Both the position numbers and the translations under genes were made by a program. Below are positions 51,293 through 64,000 of a DNA stretch of 64,000 nt, in pieces. Below the pieces are notes generated by a model. That model had not been told where the DNA came from, made no database searches, and worked only from the letters and a program-made list of their open reading frames with translations. The stretch spans positions 2,625,156 to 2,689,155 of the forward strand of contig VXAI01000083.1 of assembly GCA_013399305.1 (NCBI GenBank), in the 5' to 3' direction. Position 1 is the first letter of the stretch; every line of letters starts with the position of its first letter. Origin of the DNA: Rostratula benghalensis. Taxonomy: Eukaryota > Chordata > Aves > Charadriiformes > Rostratulidae.

Positions 51293-54200
51293 ATGAAACT
51301 GCATTATGAACCATATAGACTGACATTTTCTTGTAGTTCAGTGTATCTAACTAACATAGCTCATTTTGTATAACTCATTTTATATATTATTGTAAGAATA
51401 TATTAAATTCTTCCACGACAATATTCTATGTAAATTCCATAGCCTATTGCAAAACTGTATACTGGGTGGAACTTGAATTCCAGTGGATCAGAAGTGAGAA
51501 TTAAATGCTTAGAGATAAAAGTCTGAGTCCCTCTCTGGACATCTCTCAGGTTGCTGGTCCCAGGAAGCGCTGTGTCTGACCACCTTGTTTAGACTGGCAG
51601 AGGAGGACAAACTGTTAACCTGGGAGGAACTAAGTCTTTCGGAAAGAACAGTCCAAGTTTTAACATCACCTAGAAATTCTTCTGTGGACACAGAAGAGTG
51701 TCTCCAGTGCTCCCACTTACACTGTTGACCAATGACAATACTGCCCTCTGCATCAGCACCTGGGTGGATGAAGCAAGCTGCCTGGATATGGGTTTGTTAA
51801 GGTATGATGTTGAGTATCCATTCAACTGCTTTGGAAAACCTACTTTCTAGTATCTGGTATCATTGTGGAAAGTGATGTTTTCTCAAACTCTCCACACTTT
51901 TTATATGCACATTATTCTGCAGTCCACAACTGAAGTGGTAAGAATAAATGCCATGTAACAAATCTTTTCTATGTGACATGTTACTGCATGCAACTGTATG
52001 GATGGTGGAGAAAAGCAATGTACCCTATAGATGGCAATATAAGCATACTGAAGAAACTTTGGGGAGACCTCAAGTATAACCACTTAAAAACATTCATGAT
52101 CAACAATAAATTCATATAAACAATTACTAAAAAGGAAATTAAAAATTGGCACAAGCTGCTCAGAATTGATCAGCCAGCAGCACTTGTAAAAGGCATTTCA
52201 GTCAATTTAATCATCTCAGTAGCTTTTTACCAGTACTGGTAACAACCTACGGGCTAGTCTGCCATCAGGAGGATTTGCTCTTCGGTGGGTCCTCTACCAG
52301 ATTTTACAGATTATTAGAAAAGACTGAGAGACTTCTCTGAGTTAATTTAGAATAAGTTTAAGCAAACTGTTCTTTAAGGCTGGACTCCTGTTAAAATATA
52401 TTGTAATATTTCAATGCCTTAGAAAAGATTAAGTATTTGAGCAGCTGAAGACAAAAGAGAATAATTTGATGCCATTACATCTAAATCAGTTGAATATAAT
52501 ATTTTAATAAAAATATCCTTTTTTAGTTCCTTGCATTCAATATACTCCACATATTTGAAAAACCTCATGTGTACAGAGAGAAGTGTGTGTAAATATATTT
52601 GGTATAAGAAGCCATGTTGCATAAAAGTAACTTATAGAGGAGTTGTATCATTTGCATAAAGTTTAAGCCTCTCCAAATATATTCTTTTTTAATGACATAT
52701 AGTAATTCTAAATACCTTTTAAAGTGAGTTAATGAAGATTACAGTATGAGGAAGTATCTGACCCTTGGGGATATGTTGCTAGAAAGGTTTACACATATTT
52801 TATAAGCCCACTGGGTATATCTTGGACTCCAACTGTTGTTTTCGGACATGACAGAGTTTGAAAATCCTATTAACATCTTTGTGAAAGTGGTCTAGTAGTA
52901 CTGCTGCTACAGTAAAATATATCTTGCATTATCACTTATTACAGCAAAATCCTAACTTGCGAATCCAAGGGAGTTCCTCAAATGACTGCTGCAAAATTAT
53001 TCTCCTTTTCTTGCAATATTTTCAATCATATGAATTGCCTTATTGTGAAAATATAATGAAGTGCATGACATCTGTCTATCTCTTTTTCTTAATATAACAA
53101 ACTTTTGTGCAGATAAGACAGTATCAAAATTAGGTTTTGCACAGTTGTGCTGCCATCTTTCTGAATCAGTCTTTTTATTTTCCCTGGAGTCATATGACAT
53201 CACCACTTTAAGTGAAATTTGGCCTCTGAGAATATTGATGTTTTAGTCTCAATTACCAAAGACTTTACTGCTAGAACTAATGGAGTTAGAGAACCTTTTC
53301 AACAGTTTTCTGTGCAATCAATAATTTTTTCCACTATAGACATTTAACAAAGTAAATCTTAAGTTTGTGCATATTTAGCAATGTACAGAAAACAGTACGT
53401 TTATGATTTTCAGATTTAAATTCTCCTAGTGGTACTCCTACGCATTTTGAGGTGGATCTTTTTATAATTTGTCTGCAGGGAAGACAAAACCTTTTGTACT
53501 CCTAATCAAAGTAACAACAAAGGTTTCATTAGAAAATTAACTAGGAAGACAATTTTATTTTTAGAAAATTGAAAGAGGCCAGGAAAACATATAAGTAGAA
53601 GGGAGATACACAATGTTCTCATGGCCCCTTGCTTTTGGGCTTTGCTAGAGGCAACTTGGTGACTTTCTGGGATGCAGTAAACTCTGCACAGTCCCCAGGA
53701 AATTCTCATTACTTCTGTTGCCTGACTGCCTTTTCCCAGATCCTCAAGTGCTCTCTCTCAGCATGAGCTGCAAGCAGGCTCCCAGCTCTCTACTGCAAGT
53801 GTTTGCCTGCCCAAACCTGTAGTCTCTTAGTTTTTCTCTCCCTTGAGCTTGTTCCCTATCTCCCACACACATATGAACAACCTTTCATCCCTCTACAGAT
53901 TTCCACCTAACCAGATTTCTTAAGAGAACAAAATAATTGAGAACAAATGAGGAAAAAGCACCATGCCACAGACATATTATGACATTTAAGCATCACGCTA
54001 TGTTTATGCATATATAATACTTCTCTTTTAGGTAAAGGAATTACATGTTCTGTTCTATTCAGACCAAACCTCTTTTCTGGTAATCTTGAATGTTGCAGGC
54101 ATCTCAAATTCAAATAGAAACGCCCTTTCCAGAACAGTCTACCACTCCTTTGAGAGAAATCTTTTGCTCCCTGCACCTTAAAAAAGTGGATCTTCTATTT

Positions 54201-57200
54201 CCTGCCCACAGAAATTTCTCTATGTCAGCAAAAACTCCTCCGTGTCTAGGTGAGGCAGAATGAATGTGTCAAATTACAGAAATTATAATATCCATCAGGA
54301 TTTTCACAAACAGCATAATCTATCATATCATCTATTAGATAATCTTCCTTCTCTTACACATTGAAACATCTCACAAAGGGAAAGCTTCATGGTTCCACTC
54401 AAACAGTAATAACCTAGAGCATCAAAGAGACCCAAGTTTCAGGAAGCAGAGCAGAAACCTTAGCTTCCATGAAGCTCTAGGGATAACCAAATTTGAACTA
54501 AGATATCATAACTGAATACACAAATTTGGAATTAATTTTTATTTACCTTCCCCCAAAACTTATCATGAATATTAGCAGACAGCAATGCAGGCCAGCCCCA
54601 GGGCTCACCACATCAGTGTAACTTAGTGTTTTCCAACAGGGATTGCCAGACTGGGGTGCTGTGATTATAGAAGAACATAATTTGCAAAAACTGGGAAACA
54701 GTAATCTAATACCATCATTCTTGTGTGCCTTCTTTTGTGTTTAAAATTCCTATATTACTTTAGTCCAGATAAAAAGATAAAAGATAAAAAAAAACACTTG
54801 AAATATGCATAATGATTTGGAAATATTAACTGTACCTTTAGAATGGTAAGAACAACCTCTGTTTATGCAAATGTAAGCAACAATGAATATGAATTAACCT
54901 CCACAAATGAAATCCATCATATGATTCCACTTTTATCTTATGCTTTTGCTTTTTCTCCCAGATAAGCAATTAACTTTTACATTTCAGTGCCAGCAACAAT
55001 CAATTTCAAATTTGTAAATTGTAGAAAATTATGTAGGAATTTGAATGTTAAAAGCAGGTTAGAAAAGAAAAGATTTAATATCAGGTTGGAAGAGTACAAC
55101 ACAGCTGGAGAGTAAGATCTTTTAAAAGTAATCTACGAACTCATGTAGTATAAGTGGAACATAATTAAGATGATGGTACTTTACAGCATAGCTGGTTCTG
55201 CTCCAATTCTGAATTCAGCAAATACATTCTTGGTGGGTTTTGGTGGTTTCCACTTCAAAAAGCTTTTACGAGGCAGGTGGAGAAAAGGGGGCAAAAATAC
55301 AGGAAGTACTTCAGCAGCCAAAGTGATATTTGACGTGTCTGTCCTAAGCATGAAAATAAACAATAATTTTTTTGAAACAATGTCAAAATTAATTTACTAA
55401 TTTTAATCAAGAGTAGAAAATAAAATATTTTTATGGACATATTTTGCTCTCGATTTTTTCTTCATTGCTAGTTTCTTAGTTTTCAACTGTAATTTTTTTT
55501 AGTCTGGAAAAATCCCTCTTGTATGTTGAAAAATTATGCTGTGGCTAATATACAAACAATACGATAAAAGACAAGGGTTTTACTGTTTTTGTAATAAATT
55601 ATTTGAAATCACCTGCAAATACACGATCTGTTAATTTTCAATAACTGAAAGTCAAGTATTTGTCCTGCCAAGGCCATCAGGACAGATGCTACATCTGAAT
55701 GACTGTCATACTTGTTTAAGGGACAAGAGAAAATGTTTAATAGAGCTAATGATAGTACACAGAATAATTTTCTAAGACCTTTGAGAGAGGCAAGTTGATG
55801 ACAACCTGTAGGAGTATATATTATGGTTCACTTGCAAGATTATTGTTCAATAATATTATTGTTCAATAAAATGCACAACATTACCACTGATTCTCGCATC
55901 TGTTTCAGCAAAATGAGCTGCTCAGAGCAAAGAAGGAAAACAAAGGGCAGCATGTCCTACATGCATTTTGTTTTGATGAACTAGAAGAAACTACTTTTGA
56001 CACTGGGACTCAAAGACAATCACAAGCAAATGGTAGATGCAGCCAATATTTAAATGTATTGTGGCTGGTGTAATCAATAGTTCTTACTGTGGTCAAACTA
56101 TAAAGCTCTGAGAACTGGAAAAACCTACACTTACAGGCACACACACAGTGTTGAACAACTTATAGTAGACTGAGGCAATCTAGTGGTAGCTATTCATCGA
56201 TATCTAGTGTTGCCACATTGGACCATCTGGTCCTGTTCTCTTTCTGCCTCATGAACTAGGAAAATGAGTATTCCTCTTCCAAATCAGAAGCCAGGAGACT
56301 TAAATATTCTGTGATGAATTACTACAGAAAAAATTAATTAATAGAACATCTGCCTGCCAAGAAGATAGAGTGCAAGTTACTACTTCATTACAGTTACCAG
56401 GCCAGATTCTCCCATTATTCTGGCAGCTAAAAAAGACAAGAAGGTAGATAGGTCAATATGGCCAACGATTTTTTTGTTATGGTCTAACTGTTACCTTGCA
56501 AATCTAGCTCAAATAACAACCTCTTTCTCTCTGTGCCTAGCCTACAGCAAGTTGGATGCTCTTCAGAATCTATCAGCATCTATCACTGTCTTTAGGAGAT
56601 GATGTGACTTTGAAAGTCTGGTACTAAACTACGGAAGTTCCATGTGTTACAATGAGCTTACAATGAGTAAGCCACCGTTGAAAACAGTTCTCATGTACCG
56701 TAAATTGGCAATTCTGATGTCAAGCAAAAATGACTATTTTTATACATATGGTACAGTGACTTCAGTAGAATAATTCGCAAAAGTAAATTGAGTGCTATTC
56801 CTAAGGATAATTAGCTTCAAATTACTTTTTTTTTTTTTAATTGAGTATTTGGAATTCTTTTATTCAAATTGAGAATGAAGTGTTTTTATTCCACTTCATA
56901 TTTGCATTTTCTTTGAGATGTCAAGTGTCATTTTTACTTTGGCAAGAGGTCTTTTGATTATCAAGATAAAAGAAAATGTTTGTTCTGAATAAATTCTTAT
57001 TTTTTATTTCACAAATGAAGTGAATGGAAAACTTCTACTAATTATATGCTTCTCATTAGCAAATGGATCCCTTTACTGTGGGTATCATAAAAAAATCTTT
57101 CTTCAAGTCAGTCTTCACCCATTTTTATAATTATCATCACTGTTCCCATTTGTTTTTTTCCTCCTCAGAAGTATAACTTGAAATATAAGCCTGTGAAACC

Positions 57201-58116
57201 TTTCCAATTGGTTCACTGTAAGAAAATTGAGGTACAGGAATCCAAGTGGGGTCATGACAATCCACAGCCAAACATAAAATCATGCAAAGCTGATTTCTTT
57301 CTCTGATTTCTTAATTCTTCAGTAATTAAAAGGTGATACTTCAGTACAAGAAATAGTACAGTGAAATTGCTGTTTTGATACAGGGTATGCAATCCAGCCC
57401 ACAGCCTGAAGGGAGGAAAATAAACTGCTGACTGGGAGTGGTTGGCAACAGCTACTGCTTTGTGTCCTGTAAGTAATTCACTATTGACATCATATAGGCA
57501 TTTCTTGATCACTGCAAATGAATTCTCACTAATGTTCTTCAGAGCACAGACTCATGACGATTCGATTTGGCCTATTAAGTAAAAAATGAAAAGAAACAGC
57601 TTGAATATGAGTACTTGCAGTGAAAGAGAAATATTTTGCAAACTAAAATGATACCAGAAATCAGTATGACGCAAAGAATATGAAATCTCAGACCGTCACT
57701 TCCACAAGATTGCAAAGCATATCTATTGAGAACTAACATTTTCTGTTCTGTAACGTAAACCGTTTAAAATGTCTCTTTTTGCTATACATGACAGAGGAGG
57801 CTTTTAAAATGATGGATTTTTAAATGCAAAAGGTACGGCATCTAAGCTGAGATCTAAGGTCAAATCTCTTTGTAGAATTATTCAGAACACATTCACACTA
57901 TAAAATGAAATAAATTAAGAGGATGAAATATTTTGATTTGACATTTGCAATGAAATTTAGAAATCAGGTTATGTTCAAGACCACTGTTTCTGTCATTAAT
58001 GTACAGAATACCCAGCTGTCAATTTCTCCAAACTCAAGGGTGAAAACAGTAATCCACTTCCCTCAGCCCACCTCACCCCTCCCCAAATCCCATATCCAAA
58101 CAACTCTCGTGACAAA
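51293..58116. other. Unique non-coding DNA, no gene seen
   Basis: No supported gene. A somewhat GC-richer segment at 51.53-51.78 kb and another at 53.70-53.83 kb are unidentified. A 16-bp direct repeat (TATTGTTCAATA twice) lies at 55841-55868. A 12-T run is near 56.83 kb. Open frames are under 90 codons, some on opposite strands of the same place, without domain resemblance. Confidence 0.65.
55841..55868. repeat. 16-bp direct repeat, two copies
   Basis: TATTGTTCAATA occurs at 55841-55852 and 55857-55868, giving a 16-bp period. This is a small slippage duplication with no further significance seen. Confidence 0.85.
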
Positions 58117-58280
58117 TCACAGAAACACAGAATCAGAATATCAGAATATCAGGGAATGGAAGGGACCTTGAAAGATCATCTAGTCCAATCCCCCTGCCAG
58201 AGCAGAAACACCTAGATCAGGTCACACAGGAACGCGTCCAGGCTAAATTTTAACATGATACTCTGTCCAAACCTTTCTGG
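58117..58280 (-). mobile_element. CR1 LINE 3' end
   Basis: The plus strand reads ATCACAGAAACACAGAATCAG, GGAATGGAAGGGACCTTG, AAGATCATCTAGTCCAATCC, CCCTGCCAGAGCAGAAACACC, TAGATCAGGTCACACAGGAA, CGCGTCCAGG. These are reverse complements of CR1 3'-end blocks in correct order, with the tail on the left, so the element is on the minus strand. A short AGAATATC slippage repeat occurs in the tail. It is 5'-truncated near 58280 and has no coding capacity. Confidence 0.92.
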
Positions 58281-58495
58281 TCAGAACTTGAACATTATCT
58301 AGCCACTTGCAAAAAACCAAAATGTGTTGACAGATGCCAAAACTACCTACTTTTATAGCATCATGGGAAAAATAAATGGTTAAGAATTTTTGAAACTATG
58401 TGACTGTATTAATGAAACAAGCAGAAACACTGACTTTGGTGAGTTGGGTCAAAGGAGAGCAAAAAATACTTTCTCAAAAGAGTGAAATTATTTTT
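58281..58495. other. Short unique spacer between two CR1 fragments
   Basis: AT-rich sequence separating two minus-strand CR1 pieces. No gene is seen; the open frame at 58400-58600 runs from here into the purine tract and CR1 fragment and is a chance frame. Confidence 0.6.
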
Positions 58496-58565
58496 AAGGA
58501 AGGGAAAGGAAAGGGAAAGGAAAGGGAGAGGAGGCAAGGGGAAGGGAGACAGGAGAGAGGAGAGG
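58496..58565. repeat. Purine-rich simple repeat, (GGGAAA)n-like
   Basis: About 70 bases are almost entirely A and G, with repeated GGGAAAGGAAA units passing into GGGGAAGGGAG and GGAGAGAGGAGAGG; only two C interrupt. It lies exactly where the 3' tail of the adjacent minus-strand CR1 (starting about 58567) should be. It probably grew from that tail or was inserted next to it. The length is likely to be polymorphic. Confidence 0.9.
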
Positions 58566-58566
58566 A

Positions 58567-58697
58567 TTTCAGTTGGAAGGGACCCACAACAATCATCTAG
58601 TTCAACTGCCTAACTATTTCAGGGCTTTCCAAAAGCTAAAGCATATTATGAAGGGCATTGGCTAAATGCCTCTTAAATATTGACAGGCAGGCTATTT
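58567..58697 (-). mobile_element. CR1 LINE 3' end with purine-rich tail
   Basis: The plus strand reads TTTCAGTTGGAAGGGACCC, AACAATCATCTAGTTCAAC, TGCC, then TTTCAGGGCTTTCCAAAAGC, TAAAGCATATTATGAAGGGC, AAATGCCTCTTAAATATTGACAGG. These match, in order, the reverse complement of a CR1 subfamily 3' end. The usual CATAGAAT-type tail is absent and replaced by the purine tract to its left. It is on the minus strand and 5'-truncated near 58697. Confidence 0.88.
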
Positions 58698-61600
58698 ATT
58701 TTTTAATAATTACAATTGCTTATATGAACTAAATTCTGATTGTATCAAAATCTATTAAAATCTTTAAAAGGTATAGATTTTTTCTGTTATTCTTACATGA
58801 AAATAAACCACAAAAAGGTCTTAGTAGTTAATTTTGCAAGGAAAAATAATGTTATCATGGAGAAAAACTGAAGAATTTCACCAGTTCAGAGAGGCACTTA
58901 ACCTCCAAAGAAGAGGACAATCAGAATGCAAACAGTCAAAAATTTCCAAAAAATTTTCAGTGTAAGAGATTATAAAAGACCTAAAAGGCAACTGGATACT
59001 TTGTTTACAAGTTAATACTTTTTTTTTTATTAAGTACAGAGAATTGCTTCCTTGTTCTCAATAATATTTTTCAGATTAGTGAACCGAAGCAATTCAAGTT
59101 GTTTTTAAGAGAAACATTGTGTTTTCTCCAATTGCAGAGGCTGTTTTTTGACCCCAAACAATTGTTATTTACTTTTCTTTAAAATTGCTAAAACTGTCTT
59201 TAAGGAGGATCATTAAGCATCAGAGATTACTACAGTGACACATCATATGTTAGCTATTATTCGTCTTCAGAAAATAGTAATTCTAGCAGATTCACCTTAT
59301 TTATTTCATGGAAGTAGTGTCACCTACTTCATGGGAGACTCTGATATTTTCTTTTTAATTAGTATTTAAACAAATATAAACAATTTAAGCAAATAATACA
59401 GAGTTTATTGGAAAGGAAGCAACATTTCCTCAAAACTTGTGTCAACTCCTGCCCACCTCTCAATTTATATTTTTGTATCTACCATCAAGAAGCAACAGCA
59501 AAATATCTGAAAATGTCAAAGCCTTTTTAGTTGAATTTTGCAACACAAATGTTTAAGAATTCCCCTTTGCCTTGTTCACAGAAATGATGGAATACAATCA
59601 TGTTCTGATTTTTCTACAAGAACCCTTAAGATTTCAAGTTTAGGAATCACAGCATATTGTGCTCATTGACCTTTCACTATAGCATGTCATTTCAGTCTCC
59701 TGTGAAGATAATATCTGGTTGTTTTTTTTCTGGGAAGCCTAGGGATAAAGTTTTTCTTTTAATCACAGTGGTGACTTGTGATTCCACACAAGATAGAACA
59801 AGTTAATGGAAAAAGTCATTACAGTTTTCCTTTGACTCCTTGAAAACACTGGCGCTTGTGAGCCAAGTAGACTGAAATTTCCATGTCACAATCTTCTCAA
59901 ATGTGAAGAGCTGTATCGTGACAGTTAAGGAAATAATTTTTATATGTCAAGGAGAAAGCACTTTTGAAACAGTGATTTGTTTGCTGTTATCAGATATTAT
60001 TGTTATTCCAATAAGTAACTGCACTGCATGCATCAAACCGTGTTAGACAATGTTAAGTAGTCGAAGAGGGGAGAACAAATAATTCCATCAGGTCTCACTT
60101 TGCATCTTTAAACTCACTGTTTATGCTGCAAACTAATTGGGGTTTGTCCATACTAGCAAACATAAAGGACTGAAAAAAGCAGTTAGTCTTATAGCAGGAA
60201 ATCATGGTTCAATGAATGAGAGAAGGCATCACACATGTCATAGTGGATTATCAGTACACATCAGATTGCATTACATACTAACCAATGAACTTTTTATATG
60301 ATTTTGACTTTTGCGACTCATATAATGTTTCCAGAATAATCAGGACTGTAAAAACTACATATATTCCTTTCTAGAGGGTTTTTCTTCCTTTGGGTTCTGG
60401 CAGAAAATACTCTGTTTGCACACAAAGTGAAGAAGAAAAGATTTTTAGTCCTTTGAGAATCAGATAGACAAACATGAAGATAACCAGTGGAGACAAGTAG
60501 CAGTATGTGGTCTGCTACATGCTGTTCCCAGACAGAAATAATTTCAGTAGGTGAATGAAGGACACAAATATTTCTTTTGTGACTTCCATTTCAAAATGAT
60601 ACCAAATTAAAGATTATTACCTTTAATTTGTAGTAACTTGTTGCTGAAGCTCTATAATATGGAAGCTGATTTCAGTTTAAATGGTAATCAATAATTTTTC
60701 TTAATAGAGAGACTGCTTCTTGGAATTTATAGACTTCAGGAAAAGGTTTTGAAAATGGCTTTTGAGCAGAATGATGACATTTCCCCATATGTTGGGTTCA
60801 GGTTATATTCCTTTTGTGAGATACAGGAAGCTACTCTTCTGTAGTAACGGGTGAACAGATCTTGATAAAAATTGAACCAGTATCAAAACTCAACCTTCTT
60901 GAAAGTAAATTGACTCAGAATCAGAGATGATAATAAAATTTGGATGATTTTCTTTTAAAATATTCTTTTATAAATACAGTTTTTTGACATAAATGAGTAA
61001 ATTCTGAGTGTCACTAATAAAGTGAGAAAAAACTTATTCTATTTTATTCTCTGCTAAAATATAGGTTCATTGTTCTGGCTAGCTAAAAAAGGCTATCATT
61101 TCCATAAAGTTCAGGTATCAATAAGGTGCAACAGATGAGCTTAGGAAATAAACTTTCATAATGTAATACAGATGGAGGGTGTTCAGCTGATGCTGATTAA
61201 AAGTTTGTGTGAAACAGAATTAAATACCTCCTCTGTTCACAGAACAACTTGGTTTTTAAGTGTTCTAAAAGGGAACATTTGTCAATGTATCTAAGGACCT
61301 GGAAAACTCTTCAGAATAGCAGTTTGTGCCAGTTGTTTATGATTCTTCATCACATGTAAATATACATCAATTAACATATTCTCCCAACATAATCACACAA
61401 GGTTTTTAGTAACAGAAACAATTTTAGAATATATTAGCTTGTGTACATATAAAAACCATATACCCTATTAGTATGCTTATGAAAATAGCCTTGTTATTAA
61501 ACCCTGGAATCAGTAGATAAAAATTCCGTTGCCATACACTTTTTAGGACATTATACGAATTGCACTATATCTTCATGTCTTTTTTTATTCACACGTACAT

Positions 61601-63632
61601 GACAATAGTGCTAATTTCCAGTTCACTGACATGGATGACCAGAAATATTTTATAGGCCTTAGGAAATTTGAAAATATAGAGAGAACTGTTATGGAGATGT
61701 ATATATTCTCATTTTTTACAGTATTATCTGAGATGTTGTATATTTTGAACTAAATTCAACTTTCTAGGGTATTTTTGAATGCTACATTTCCCATTCTGCT
61801 GAGCTAAAAAAATTTTTTTCAAAGGAAATATTTTTTTTTTGTTCTGTTCTAGCTATCTCATTTATATTTATAAGCAAATGATATTTTGGGAAGCAGAGAT
61901 TTTCTCCCTGCTTATAGGGTCTCCTTATTCATGATGCCCAGAATGTATTACAGCTTAATCCAAAGCCCACTGAAACTGCGGGATGAGTGGAATATCTCCA
62001 GTGTTTTTCACTGTCTTGCCACCTGAAAAAACAAATATAACCAACTATAGAAAAGATTGAAAATCTAATGAATCATTCTCAAAATCAGAAAATAGTGATA
62101 ATTAGATGCAGATGCACTAGAAACTCTTAAACAAAAAGTTTCCACATTTAGCTATGTCAGGTTTCCTCCACTCCTTATATTTTCTTGGGGCTAACAGTTA
62201 CCAATGTTAAGTCAAAACATACAAAAAAAGCTGCAAAGTAGATGTTGAAAACATTGGCTTCATTAAATGGCATCTACATTCAATGCAGAGTACTACTTTC
62301 GCTTGAAAGCAACGTGCAAAGGTATCTTTGTGTACTGCTGGTATTGCACTGACATTTGAAGAGACTTCTAAGTATACTACGTTGGCAGCTATTGTAGTAG
62401 AAGAGTTTGTTTTTCTAAGTTAAAGCAGACCAACCCTAAATATTTGTCTGCTTAAAAAAAATGGAAATATGTTAAAAAGTACATAAGGAAAAAAAAAAAA
62501 ATCAATCTGGCCTGCTCCCTTCTTCCCGTAACCCCCCCTTATAAAAGAAAAAAAGATGTAGTATTATTTGAAAAGCTTGCCTAAGCATATTCTATATGCA
62601 AAAGTGGTAGAGTCTTGTCCTTGGCCAGCCCGAGACACTTCTTTTCTAACAGACAGCAATATTCTATTAAGTGGCAATTGTAGCAAAAAGCTACATCCCT
62701 CAATACCTCAGAACTTTATCTTGGCATACAGGAGGCAAGAAACATTCTCCCATCACTGCTGAAACAATTCAGCTTGTGACACCCAACCAATCTATCCCAA
62801 AGTCCCTGGGCTTTCTTAGCCTCAGGATTTCATCTCATTTTCTAAACTCCCACCACCTTCAACAGCGTGAATGGAGATTTTTCTTAGATGCAAGTCACAC
62901 AGCTGAATGAAAAAGATTGGTATAACTTGTACACATACAGGTCATAGAAAATGAAAAACTCAGTTGAAACAGTGTCAAAGGCATAACTTTTGAGCGATCT
63001 GAAAAATACCAAGTCTGATCTTTCTGACAAGATTGCTCTGTCAAAATGCAGTCTTTTGTTTTTCCAATGTGTACAGTACAGATGATGACAGATAACACAC
63101 CCAGAACAAGCATCTAAACTCTACCCCAGAGCAGACACTTGCTAAGAACACCTTAAAAAAATTGATTGTTTAAGAAAATTAAGAAATATTAAGGTTTCTA
63201 GAAATTGAAAGTAAAAGCACTTTCTGCCATCACATCACACTTGTTTTCAGAATATCAAAGCTCTTTTAGCCGACATTTTAATCATGTATAGACGCCATCA
63301 ACAATCAACTTAGATAGGGCAGGGTTACTTTTACCTGAGACTAGAGAATTTAATTTCTGTAAGAAAAACTAAAATGCTCTTTTCTTTGAAAGCAGGTCTT
63401 AGTACACACCTAGAATCAAAGGGAAGATTTCTAGGAACAAAGAATAGTAACATTACCAAATTGGTACCATGGATCTTTTACAGAGGAAAACATCCTAATG
63501 ATCTCATAAGAAAATGGAAAGCCCTAGGGAAAGAACTACACGGATGCTGCAATGACCATGATGAAGCAAATGAGAGACTGGATTCCTTCAAACAGTTATC
63601 CAAATAGTTATTATTGTTATATAGTTATAAGT
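58698..63632. other. Unique AT-rich non-coding DNA, no gene seen
   Basis: No supported gene. A 13-A run is at 62489-62501 and a short C-run (CCCCCC) is near 62.53 kb. The motif TAATCCAAAGCCCACTGAAA at 61956-61975 resembles a phrase seen in old reptile and bird repeats, but too little surrounds it to call an element. The last open frame (63374-63607, plus, about 77 codons) ends before the gap and has no domain I recognise. Confidence 0.65.
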
Positions 63633-64000
63633 NNNNNNNNNNNNNNNNNNNNNNNNNNNNNNNNNNNNNNNNNNNNNNNNNNNNNNNNNNNNNNNNNNNN
63701 NNNNNNNNNNNNNNNNNNNNNNNNNNNNNNNNNNNNNNNNNNNNNNNNNNNNNNNNNNNNNNNNNNNNNNNNNNNNNNNNNNNNNNNNNNNNNNNNNNNN
63801 NNNNNNNNNNNNNNNNNNNNNNNNNNNNNNNNNNNNNNNNNNNNNNNNNNNNNNNNNNNNNNNNNNNNNNNNNNNNNNNNNNNNNNNNNNNNNNNNNNNN
63901 NNNNNNNNNNNNNNNNNNNNNNNNNNNNNNNNNNNNNNNNNNNNNNNNNNNNNNNNNNNNNNNNNNNNNNNNNNNNNNNNNNNNNNNNNNNNNNNNNNNN
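63633..64000. other. Assembly gap (Ns)
   Basis: All 368 bases to the end of the window are N. The true length and content are unknown. The preceding sequence is AT-rich (ATTATTGTTATATAGTTATA), so the gap may hide a simple repeat or a region that sequences poorly. Confidence 0.99.

Noticed and set aside
55083..55110. CR1-like GGTTGGAAGAG
   Set aside because: Only the short core matches. The CTAGTCCAAC block and the tail repeats are absent, so it is taken as chance.
63374..63607. 77-codon open frame before the gap, considered as a possible exon
   Set aside because: No recognisable protein, and the frame is closed by its own stop. Nothing supports coding beyond length.
1..64000. CRISPR arrays, operons or other prokaryotic systems
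   Set aside because: No spaced direct repeats, no compact gene order, and the repeat content is vertebrate (avian).

Overview
The window looks like AT-rich, non-coding nuclear DNA from a bird. The main evidence is at least seven fragments of the avian CR1 LINE. Each carries the familiar 3' end: a short tail related to ATTCTATG, or its reverse complement CATAGAAT, next to a GGTTGGAAGGGACC / CTAGTCCAAC block. There is also one solo endogenous-retrovirus LTR of a type common in bird genomes, complete with a target-site duplication, and a second, more decayed LTR-like segment. I cannot name the species. The family identifications rest on recognition, because no search could be run.

I find no protein-coding gene I can support. 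The longest open frames are about 115 codons, have no recognisable domain, and are interrupted as expected by chance in AT-rich DNA. Several longer ones lie in repeats (for example 43201-43428 on the minus strand, which is the decayed 3' end of a CR1 reading frame). I see no convincing exon chain, tRNA, rRNA, snRNA or CRISPR array. The window is either intergenic (gene-desert-like) or lies inside a very long intron; the sequence alone does not decide which.

Layout. 1-20.1 kb: unique AT-rich DNA with homopolymer and AC/GT-rich tracts. 20.1-21.7 kb: a GC-richer island that includes a 27-T run and ends in an LTR-like block (about 20.88-21.28 kb). 21.7-32.7 kb: unique DNA with an old 88-bp tandem duplication (27.1 kb), a CR1 3' end on the plus strand (27.5 kb), a perfect 23-nt inverted repeat (28.86 kb) and a pyrimidine-biased stretch (29.1-29.5 kb). 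32.77-33.29 kb: two CR1 fragments side by side on the minus strand. 36.23-36.82 kb: the solo LTR, with TG...CA ends and a perfect 5-bp duplication AAGCC. 43.1-44.6 kb: two more minus-strand CR1 fragments. 51.11-51.29 kb: a very young 91/89-bp tandem duplication. 58.1-58.7 kb: two minus-strand CR1 fragments separated by a purine-rich simple repeat. 63,633-64,000: assembly gap (Ns); a single N also occurs at 3374.

No previously undescribed biological system is visible. The observations most worth checking are the young tandem duplication, the intact-ended solo LTR and the unresolved GC-rich island at 20-21.7 kb.
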